Shown here one piece after another: positions 34,101 through 44,025 of a stretch of 64,000 bases of DNA (position 1 is the first letter of the stretch; each line of letters starts with the position of its first letter). Origin of the DNA: Tubulanus polymorphus (lineage: Eukaryota > Nemertea > Palaeonemertea > Tubulaniformes > Tubulanidae). Position numbers and translations under genes: made by a program. The stretch covers positions 23,906,153-23,970,152 of the forward strand of contig NC_134028.1 of NCBI RefSeq assembly GCF_964204645.1, read 5' to 3'. The notes under the pieces are model-generated. The model ran no database searches. It saw nothing but the letters and a program-made list of their open reading frames with translations, and was not told where the DNA came from.

Positions 34101-37100
34101 CGAGGTGTTTAACGTCGATCAGAATCCCGATCTAGTCATGCCCCCGAAACCGGCCGAAATGCAAAAGGGAAGCGGCGTCGAATTCTACAATATCGATTTC
34201 TCGTTGAATCATCAGCTTCGCTTGGCCGGAGCGATGCCTCATCAACCTACTAGTCCTAGTCACAGTAAGTATACTACACAGGGTTGGCTCTGACCTGGTA
34301 GACTAACGAAATCGAAAAAATCTATTAAAAAAATCAGGGAAAAGCGAATGAATTTAGAAGCGGATGGACTGTGATCATTCTATTGTCATATATTCAGCCG
34401 CTAAGGATCCGATGGCTCGTAAGATGAGACTTCGTCGTCGTGGACGCGACACGAAGCAGGACGGCAGCGATCAGGTGTTGAAGGGAATGCGCGACATCGC
34501 TAAAGATAAAGCACGCGGTATCACGAGAACGCCGTCTACTGACGCTGAGGATGCTGAACCACTCAGGTACAGTCTCCGGCCATGCTCTGCTTATTGAATA
34601 AAACAGGGTTGTTACAGATCAGGGAAATCCGGGAATAACATTTTCCCCAGCTGGGACCTCGGGGAATTCTGACTTGAAAATCAGGAAATATTGAGGGAAT
34701 TTGATGAGTTTGATGTTTTGTCATCAATAACAATAATGATGATTTATATTCCACATTAAATTACAACATCTCATTAAGAGCTATACAAAAGTATACAAAA
34801 TATGAGATATGATATTGATACAATGTGGAGGAGATGAAATGAAGCCATCAAGGGCTTGTAAAAGTTTCTAATCCCCTAGCACGCACTGATTCACACTAAC
34901 GCGCATACGTGCATTTCATACACATATACAGTAATTCTTGCTGGTGATGAGTGGCACAAAGAACTTATAGAAAGCAACAGTACCCCGTGCGGGATATGTT
35001 ACGATTTAATCAGGGAATTTTTTTTCGAAGGTTAGGGAAATATCGGGGAATTTAGGATTCTCTGATCTGTAAGAGAAGCCCGAACGATATCGATTCTCGC
35101 AATTCGTCGGTGAAATCAGAGCATTTTAAGAAATATCAAATGGCTTAATGTGGTGTATTCATTCCCTAGCGAAACGGAGGACAAACAGTGTAACCCTAGC
35201 TACGATAGTAGTAGTCGTAATAGTAGTATAGTTAGTATAGATAGCGTTGAAGATGTAACGACAAAGTAAGAATATATTGTCTTCTGCGCGCTTCAGTTTT
35301 ACAGCTATTTTCTCTCTCGCGTAGTAGAAGTCATCACGCACTTTTCAAAAACAGTTCTCCTTTTACTTCTCGCATCTGCAATAATTATTTATTTTCTACG
35401 ACGGTACACACCAGATATCGGTCTTGCTACTATTTATCATCAGGGCCTGGTTTTATAGAAAGGTTCCTAACTGAAACTCTTATCGGACTGTTAACGTTTA
35501 AAGGCACCTTTCTTTTAAACCAGCCGTAAAGAAATTTTTACGAGGTAATTTTCAGTCTTGTATTTTACTTCAGAATTCGTATTTATGATTATGAAAATCA
35601 AGCCAGCTTAACAATTATTTATATCGCTCTGAAAATGAATGAACGTATTGAGCAATAATTGTGGAACTTGGTTTCAAGTCATTCACAACTGTAGCTCAAA
35701 ATATAAAGGGCATGAAGTTTGAATCGAGCCATTTCAATATTTTTAAACAGTTACTGGCCGCATCCAGTCATTTCGTTTTCTTGCCTGTTTCATTTTTAGG
35801 CCGAAGAAATGGAATGAAACGTTAGAAAAACCGAACTTAGATTACAGCGAAATATTCGAAGAAGACGTCGGTCAAATTCCGGGTTTGACTTGTTGGGAAA
35901 TCGAGAACTTTTTGCCGAATCCCCTCGACGAAGGTAAAAATTGAAGACGGCAAAACAAGCGAAGATTATCTCCGGATTACGTTTTAATGATTTACTAGAT
36001 TTTCACCCGTTTCGTCTGTTTTCGTTGAAGCTCTTCATGGAAAGTTTTACGAAGCCGATTGTTACATCGTATTGAAGACATTCATCGATGAAACGAACAG
36101 CCTCAACTGGCAAATATACTTTTGGATCGGAGAAAAAACTACCGTAAGTTTTTATACGATCAAAGATCCTCGACTGATATGCATTTGAGCCGTGAAAGTG
36201 AAAAAATTAAATTTGCACTGACCGCTGCAAAATGCATTGATTTTATCTATTGGAGAATTAGGCCCTGTCAAATTGACAGACCTGACTGCCGTTACGGTTT
36301 AAGAGTAGTTTATACTCTTTCAAAGGCGCAATTACTACCACAATTATCAAAATGCGTTCAAAATCAGACTGAGTTCTTGTTAATTTTCAATCACACTACT
36401 ATTTTCGAATTGAAATTACTGTTATTTGGACTGAAAACTACTACAAAGCAAGACCCTGAGTAGTTAGTTACCTAATCGTTGGTAAGCTTTTTATAATCGG
36501 ATGGGCTTATACCAACCATATTATAAACTGGTATGTGGTTTGTGAAAATATCCGATTGTGAAACTAAACCACAGACAGGTTACTGACTAGACCCTGAGGT
36601 ATTCGGGGCTTAGATCTTATTACATACATTTGGAGAACTCATATTATAATTTGATTATAACTGTAGTTGGATAAGAAGGCTTGTGCGGCGATTCACGCCG
36701 TAAATCTGCGTAATCTACTCGGCACCGAAAATCGTTGTATCAGAGAAGAGATGGCAGATGAAAGCGACGATTTCCTCGATTTATTCGAAAATGAAATCTC
36801 TTACATCGAAGGTGGTCGCACTTCGAGCGGTTTCTACTCGTCCGAAGAAGGGGTATGTCACCAATTCTCGTATTTTGTCACCTGGTTGTTTTACAGAAAA
36901 ATCATTGTTTCTCATTGTTGTTTTCTAGGAATCGTCTGTGCGTATGTACAGAGCTCAAGGTACACAGAAAATACACGTCGGCGGGGTACGTTACACTCTA
37001 GATATACCGATTAAACTTTTCCGTGTTTTCTGTGATTCTAGTGTGGATTTTATGTTTGTGTTTTTCAGGTGGAATTGAACAACAATCAGTTGGATTCTCG

Positions 37101-40100
37101 CTACGTATTTCTCATTGACGCCGGGCAGAATTTATTCCTGTGGATCGGACGAAAATCGAAAAATCTAACAAAATCTAAAGCGAGGTATCGATTACATTTT
37201 TGGCAGACGACTACTATTTTAGAGTAGTTTCTACTAAAATACTAATGCTAAACTACTCTAGAAAATATATTGCATAGCTATTTTTGTCAAACTACTCTCA
37301 ACTCCTGCAATTAGAGATATCAGGTTGTCTGGTCTGGTTTAGTCGAAATTAGCGAAGTAGTAAACATAATTTTGTTGTGTTTTTTCTTCAGATTAGTAGC
37401 TGAAAAAATCAACAAAAACGAACGCAAATCGCAGGCGAAAATCTTCATGGAATTCCAGGGTAAAGAGAGCGATGAGTTCTGGCAGACGCTCGGCGGTCAA
37501 AATAAAAACATCATCGATTGGGTGCCGGAAACCTGGACACCAGCACCACCTATACTTTACAATGTGAAACTAGGAATGGGTTATCTAGAGCTTCCACAGG
37601 GTAAGTACCGTATTTCAAAATTCTGAAGATTTTTGAATACTCGAAATTTGGAAGATTTCCTGACCTGTTGTGTCGATGTTATCAGCTGAAGTTCCACATC
37701 ATAAACTCGTGAAGACGATTTTAAATACGAAAAATGTCTACATTCTGGATTGTAATACAGATTTCTTCATCTGGTAAATACTACTTACATACTTAATCCT
37801 CTTCATCCCTACTGGGCCATGACAAACTTCTTCATCTTGGACTGGTCCTTAGCTCTGTAGCTGTGTGTTGAGCTTGGTCCCAAATGAGACCAGCGGAAGA
37901 CATTTCAGTGGTGATGGTGCGTCTCCATGTGGTTTTGGGGTGGTGAATAATACACCTATGTATAAAGACTGGGGCAAAAAAGGGTTAACTAACTTAATCC
38001 TTTGATGATGCGATGTTTTCTTGTTGTAGCATTATCTTATACGTACAAAATCCTCCTGCAACAAGATAGAAAAAAGTGTTTGAAATTTTTCCTTGAAATA
38101 ATATTTACGTAATGTTTCGACCAGTCGTATTCAGGAATGTGTGGATGACTGTTAGGATAGAGTCGAAAAATTGAATATTAGCTCATGGAAATATTTAGGA
38201 CTTGTACCTCGTTAATTGTGGGAGATTTTATGTAAGAGTTAACTCTTAATACCTGTCTACCCTACATTTATTGTGGGAGATTTTATGTTAACTCTAATAC
38301 CTGTCTTCCCCACACTTATTGTGGGAGTTTTATAGAAGATTTAAGAGATTCTAGTTTTAAAGAAGGGCTAAGGGCTTTAAGGCTAGTCCTTGAAAATGAT
38401 AATCTTGTTCGATGTGTAATGGTGTGATCTCGATAAATCGTGTTATTCGATTACAGGATCGGTAAGAAGTCGACTCGACTGGTGAGAGCCGCGGCGTTGA
38501 AACTCGCGCAGGAAGTTTTACGAGTCGTTCGTCGGCCGAGTTTCGTCTCGTTGACGCGATGCATCGAAGGCACCGAGCCGCAGGTGTTTAAAACGAAATT
38601 CACCGGCTGGGACGACGTGATCGCGGTCGACTTCACGAGAACGTCGGAATCGGTGCAGAGACGCGGCGTCGATTTAAAGGTTATTATTTCAACCTCCGAA
38701 TTAAACGCGGTGGCCACTTACCGTATCTGGAAATCAGGGAATTTTGTAACAAAAAAGCTAAAAATCAGTGATGAGTTGGGGAAATTTGTTGAGATTGCTA
38801 GATCATGCGTAAAATCTAACAGTTTTTGTCTATGTTGTACATATTTGACTGTGTTAATTGATTGGATTCTTAGCAGATCAAGTCAGGGAAGTCAACGTGC
38901 ATGTTTGGGAATAGTTGGGGAAAAGCAAGTCAAATGATGATTGATTTTTGATTGTGGTGGATTTTTTTAGGCAATTATGCAAAGAGACCAAATCAAGACC
39001 GATCTTTCGGCTCTGTTTATGCCCAGACAACCATCGATGGCTAAAGAAGAAGCTGTGAGTTTAGCGTTTATTATTATATAGAAATACCGGTAGATAGAAC
39101 GTATAATAACGTGATGATTAAACTGATCACTGTTTTGTAGGAGACGCTGATGACCGAATGGAATGAAGATTTAGACGGAATGGAATCGTTTGTTTTAGAA
39201 GGAAAGAAATTCGTTCGTTTACCGGAAGAAGAAATTGGTAAAGAATCGATTCGAAAACAAGTGAAATTTTTCGTTGTTATTTACCGTCAGTTCCGATTGT
39301 GTTATTGTTATATTTCGACCCGATTCAGGACATTTCTATACGAATGACTCGTACGTGTTTTTGTGTCGGTATTGGGTTCCGGTTGAGTTACCAGAGGGCG
39401 TTGACGAGGAAGACGTCGAGGATGAAGATTTACCCGAGGATGAATATAAATGCACGGTCTACTTCTGGCAAGGCAGACATGCCGGAAACATGGGCTGGTT
39501 AACTTTTACATTCAGGTAAGTTTAGGGGTTGGGGAATTACGAATTACTGGAGTTTTACGAGAAAGTTCAGTTCAAGAGGGTCCTCCCTGCAAACTATTTA
39601 ATTTGAACAAAGTGCCCAAAACTCCTTCAATTTTGAGAAATAGGCAATTACAAATTTTTGTCTACAGTTTTAGACCACCCCTATACCGATACAGTTGGGA
39701 CCTGGATTTTTTTTCCCCAATTAGGCAGTTACTGAATAGTTCAGTGTGTAATGAAAATTAATGGTTTACCAAGATAAACAGTACCGATTTAGGATATATG
39801 AGAGTGATACGGACACTTCCTTGAAATCTTCTCCTTTAAAGCTCCGTGAAAACTCCTTATATCCAGGAATGAGCAATCTGTAGAGAAACCCTGATCTAGA
39901 AATATGGCTAAAAGTTGCGTCTTCTTTTTCACAGTTTGCAGAAGAAATTCGAATCGTTATTCGGCGATAAACTCGAAGTCGTCCGAACTCATCAACAACA
40001 AGAGAATCTGAAATTCCTGTCTCATTTCAAACAGAAGTTCGTCATCCACAACGGAAAACGCAACGTTACTCCGGCGAAAATGCCGACGGAATTCTTCCAG

Positions 40101-42375
40101 ATCCGATCGAACGGTAGTCCTATCGCTACTCGATGTATACAGTGCAATCCATCTGCTAGTCTTCTCAACTCGGAGTTCTGGTGAGTTTTGTAATCGGCGC
40201 TCCTATAGATCAGGAAGATCAAGGAATTCTGAAAGTCAGGGAAAATTGATTTTTTGGTGTCTTCTTGTTCTTGTTGGTAGCGAATGGCCCTAGGAACCAA
40301 TTGATAATGAACAGCCCCCACTGGGGATATCTTTTCAATTCAATCAGATGGGTCTGGGAAAATCAGAGAAATATCTGGGTATTTTGGATTCTCCATTCTG
40401 TAAGAACTCTGTTATTATCAACTTAGTGCAGGTTTTTTTTTAATAAAAGGAATTGGGAAAGGTGAAATATTCTCAGTCAATCTTACAAGTATCAAAAGGT
40501 AGTCATTGAATTTTGTTCAATTTTCAGTTTTATTTTACGGGTGCCGTTTGAAGGCACAGATCAGGGTATTGTTTACGTATGGGCCGGTAAAAAGAGCGAT
40601 CCTGATGAAGCTAAACTCGCTGAAGAAATAGCTATGGACATGTACGGGGTAAGTAGAAGAAGGGTGACAACCAACCTGGAAATCTGGAAAAAGTCAGGGA
40701 ATTTTCATTACATTAAAAAAGTCAGGGGAAAGTCAGGGAATTTTGTGAAACAAAAACTAAAAATCAGGAAAAAGTCAGGGGAATTTGTTCAGATAGTAAG
40801 AGTCAATTCAAATAGGGTGGCCACATACCTGGAAATCAGGGAAAATTCTTTTCTAGTCAGGAAATTTTATAAAAAGGCTAAGTCAGGGAAATTTGTTGAG
40901 ATTGCTATATCATGCGTATAATCAAACTTCTTTCCAACTATGTTTTACAAACTTGACTATGTTAATTGATTGTATTCTTAGTTGATCAAGTCAGGGAAAA
41001 CTCAAGGGAAAGCAAGTCAAATAAAAGTGGCCACACCCTGAGAATATCCATTTTATTTTCCTCACATTTGTTGAAAGTTGAAATTTCAAATATTTTACTA
41101 GTTTTCTCTTTCTGTTCGTTCTGTGCAGAATAATCATTCGATTCAATTCATCTCGGAGGGCGAGGAACCGGAGAACTTTTTCTGGGTCGGAATCGGCGGC
41201 AGAAAGAAATACGAAGAGGTAATTAGTAAAAACCAGTTAAAACAGGTTACAGGTACTCAGTTCTATAGACAATCTTAAGACCGGTCTTTTTGATTCTGTA
41301 GCCAATCTAACAACTTCAGACCAGTCTATAAACTCATTGTGCTTCTATAGCCAACCTTAAACTTCAGACCAGTCTTAACTCATTTTGGTTCTATAGCCAA
41401 TCTAATAACTTCAGGCCAGTCTAAACTCATTTTGCTTCTATAGCTAACCTTTAACTTTAGGCCAGTCTAAACTCATTTTGGTTCTTTCAATCTAACAACA
41501 ATCAGTCAATCTAGTTGTTAGATGTGGCCCACATTTGGAGTAGTCCCAGCTGCAGCTGGGGACTCGATTTTATAACTAATGCCTACAATTTGTTTCACAG
41601 GGAGCTGATTATATGCGTAACGCTCGATTATTCCGTTGTTCGAATGAAAAAGGATATTTCACAGTGTCAGAAAAATGTTCCGATTTCTGCCAGGTGAGAG
41701 TCGTGTGGCAATCGAGATGCTTTTAGTTTCTCGCGTGTTTTGTGCGGATTTTGATAACGGTTTTTATCTGTTGATTCAGGACGATTTAGCCGATGACGAT
41801 GTGATGATATTAGACAATGGAGCTCAAGTTTTTCTGTGGGTCGGACGCAAAACAAGCGACGTGGAAATAAAATTAGCATTTAAAAGTGCACAGGTAATGA
41901 AAATCAGAGAGAATATCATGTATCAGTCATCTCTCCCTGGGGAGAAGTAACACCGAGCTGCTAACAAACGCTCAGGAGTCATCTATCAGGCCAGGTACCC
42001 ATTTACTCCTGGGTGGAGAGAGGCAATGAGGATAAGTGTCTTGCCCGAGGACACTACGGCAATGTACGGGGTTCGAACCCACGACCTGGCTTCACAGAGT
42101 CGAACGCTCTAACCGCTCGGCCACACCGCTCCAAATGCTCAATTCAGTTTTGAAAATGGTGCATAGGATTGATTCGAAACATCACGGCTCTCTATATTGA
42201 GTCTTTCTTCATAATTATTGTGGGTTTTCTTGTTTTATAGGTTTACATTCAACATATGCGCAATAAACAACCAGATCGGCCGCGGAAACTGCTGTTATGT
42301 CTGAAATACAAAGAGCCTCAACGTTTCAACAAGTGCTTCCACGGCTGGGATAAACATAAAGCAGTTATCGAATAA
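31193..42375 (+). CDS. FLII: Protein flightless-1 (LRR plus gelsolin repeats), 30 exons, 1272 aa
   Basis: Actin-severing/capping and nuclear-receptor co-activator protein. Exon starts-ends: 31193-31255, 31448-31558, 31806-31961, 32043-32128, 32214-32290, 32368-32452, 32772-32875, 33046-33162, 33248-33306, 33384-33541, 34020-34264, 34398-34566, 35170-35265, 35800-35933, 36031-36143, 36667-36852, 36929-36985, 37069-37184, 37392-37600, 37686-37773, 38457-38679, 38971-39054, 39141-39237, 39329-39515, 39935-40180, 40528-40648, 41129-41218, 41601-41693, 41780-41893, 42241-42375. Phases join throughout. It opens [20 protein letters not shown]. About 15 leucine-rich repeats occupy residues 1-400 ([24 protein letters not shown]), then a basic linker and six gelsolin-like repeats ([52 protein letters not shown]). 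Human FLII has 1269 residues, so length is normal. Exon 35170-35265 is a possible cassette. Confidence 0.98.
34606..35065. repeat. Dispersed CAGGGAA-type repeat pair in FLII intron
   Basis: TTACAGATCAGGGAAATCCGG at 34613 and AGGATTCTCTGATCTGTAAG at about 35053 are inverse ends about 450 bp apart, with GGGAATT-rich inner flanks. This longer arrangement suggests the family has an inverted-repeat structure with terminal GTTACAGATCAGGGAA. No open frame inside. Confidence 0.5.
35170..35265 (+). CDS. FLII: Probable FLII cassette exon (96 nt, Ser-rich)
   Basis: Acceptor TTCCCTAG|C and donor AAA|GTAAGA bracket 96 nt that read through in the FLII frame as a serine-rich segment, [19 protein letters not shown] and onward. 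It enters in phase 2 and leaves in phase 2, so exon 34398-34566 could also splice straight to 35800. It lies in the linker between the LRR and gelsolin parts, where the family is variable. Whether it is constitutive cannot be told from sequence. Confidence 0.6.
37781..37945 (-). mobile_element. 3' terminal fragment of a non-LTR retrotransposon (LINE)
   Basis: On the minus strand the sequence reads [12 protein letters not shown], then [15 protein letters not shown], and after a stop [12 protein letters not shown]. This is the usual C-terminal signature of LINE reverse transcriptases (TTWRRT ... DEED) followed by a short TAAGTATGTAAGTAG tail. It is a 5'-truncated, decayed copy in an FLII intron. 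No other part of the element is present. Confidence 0.75.
38709..38930. repeat. Dispersed GTGGCCAC/CAGGGAA repeat
   Basis: GGTGGCCACTTACCGTATCTGG at the left, several AATCAGGGAATTT words, and GTCAGGGAAGTC towards the right. It directly follows the FLII donor at 38680. Same family as 40670-41035. Confidence 0.55.
40670..41035. repeat. Dispersed GTGGCCAC/CAGGGAA repeat, two nested or tandem copies
   Basis: AACCTGGAAATCTGG starts one copy and GGGTGGCCACATACCTGG a second at 40814; the block ends AAAGTGGCCACACCCTG. Words such as AAGTCAGGGAATTT recur. Within an FLII intron. Confidence 0.55.
41255..41490. repeat. Tandem repeat of about 47-51 bp, four to five units
   Basis: Units share TTCTATAGCCAATCTAA, CTTCAGACCAGTCT and AACTCATTTTG. 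Starts are near 41294, 41345, 41390 and 41437. Unit length drifts by indels. In the FLII intron before exon 41601-41693. Confidence 0.85.
41985..42133 (-). repeat. tRNA-derived SINE with A and B boxes
   Basis: Read on the minus strand from 42133 it begins GCGGTGTGGCCGAGCGGTTA (A box TGGCCGAGCGG), then GTGGGTTCGAACCC (B box), followed by a body containing GGGCAAGACACTTATCC and CCCAGGAGTAAATGGGTACC. The head is leucine/serine-tRNA-like. It lies in the FLII intron before the last exon, antisense to FLII. A fragment of the same body is at 7466-7550. Confidence 0.8.
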
Positions 42376-44025
42376 GGTGCCAAATAATTATGTGTCTGTG
42401 ATAACAAAATTCTTGTCTTGTTTTGGAAAATTTAGAAATATACAGATATTTCTTGGACCCGAAGTGCGAAACGGTTAATGTTCTAAATGTTAAACTCATT
42501 CCCCATTGGTTTGCTATAGGAATAATTTAATAAGAACTAGACTCGAATTGACTCGTTTACTTAAGGTCCAAACAAAGTTGTTCTGATAATCTGTGTGTAA
42601 TGAAAGAGAAAATGAATAGCTCTATAAATTCTACTCGGAGATTGCTGCTTGTGTTAAACTAGTATTATCATATAGTATTGTATCGTATTTATTTTCATAA
42701 ACAAGTATCAGTTGTGCAGTTGAATACAAGACTGAAATCACAACAGATCCTGGTTCCAGTTGAATTCTTGAATTTTTTCATTTGTTCATGCGTAAACCGG
42801 AGTAAAATATCAGATACAAATAGACAGAGATTCTGCTGCTGAATCATGTGCCAAATATCAGTAATATCAATATTAATCAATGTGGATTGTAATGAATTTT
42901 AAGCTGTAGATTAGTGGCGATAACGGGCATATTCTCCGTTGAATTCTCACTTGCGTAAGGCTCAGACAATGTCGATCAATTTAATCTAAAAGTCATCTAT
43001 ATATTATTTGTTTGTATGTCCTTTTGGCTATGTAGTGCAGTCGAATTGAAATAACCCTATTCATATTTTCACCCACACTTCTATCTTCTAGTCTTAGCTA
43101 CATTTATCATCCGATCCCGTGCTAATAATAGCGTTCTTTGTTTCTGACTGAATTTGCTGCCGATGAAAATTATCCCTTATCTATCTTTAATTAGCTCGAT
43201 TTCATTCTAGAAAACGTGTAAAAATTTGTATAGCGAATGATTTTTTTTGTACGACTTATTTAAAACAATTGTATTAAACTAAAAGTAATTGAAATGTGTT
43301 TTCGTGCGTGTGTTTGTATGTTGCGAATAGCGAGGAACTTCGGAGCTTGAAAATCCGAATTGAGAAATGAATGGAAAAGAAAATATTTAGGGCAAACAAA
43401 ATAAAATTTTATTTACAGTTTACTGACAGACAATCGGTCAAAAAACCTACAGTCAATGAGTAATACACAGTAATAATTGATGTGACATAATTCATTATGT
43501 CTTAAATAGAATAGGTTTACATTATAATACAGAGTACATTATTCTAATTTCGTGGAAAATACATCGATTTACAATGACAAAAACTGTACCATCACATGGG
43601 TATCTGTATATATGAGTGGAAATTACTTTTTTTCGCGAAAATCAACGAAAATGGGAGAAAAAAAGTAACGCATTCATGTGGAATTCAGTGCGTCCGACCA
43701 CAAACACGGTCGGGTTGCCGAATTGTTTTATGGCCGGATGTCGATTCTACAGGGCAAAAATATCACAGCTACGCATCTTAAGCAACCGTTAAGATAATCA
43801 TTATTGCTTTATAAATAGAAGAAATTTCATGATTCATTCGTCGATAAAAAATTTTTCTAAGCACTGATTTAAGTTTTTAAAACAAAAATAAACTCAATTC
43901 GTGGTATGATAATAGCTCGTACTAAGATATTGCGGATTTTTTGTTACCATTTAAAAAGATTTAAATTTCAAATTCGACTTGGTTTTCGTTGAGCGTTGAG
44001 AGTATTTTAAAAGCTGGCAGTTCGT
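42376..44025. other. Convergent 3' UTR region of FLII and the CFAP96-like gene
   Basis: No coding exon seen. The palindrome AAATAAAATTTTATTT at 43399-43414 offers AATAAA (43400-43405) to the plus strand and AATAAA (complement of 43408-43413) to the minus strand, so one site could serve both genes. The rest is unique AT-rich sequence. Confidence 0.5.
43399..43414. terminator. Palindromic bidirectional polyadenylation signal (candidate)
   Basis: AAATAAAATTTTATTT contains AATAAA on both strands. It lies about 1.0 kb after the FLII stop and 0.6 kb after the CFAP96-like stop, where the two transcripts converge. Suggestive only: other AATAAA words exist in this AT-rich region. Confidence 0.4.

Noticed and set aside
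42060-42133. tRNA gene
   Set aside because: A and B boxes are present, but no full acceptor or anticodon arm closes, and a SINE body follows directly.
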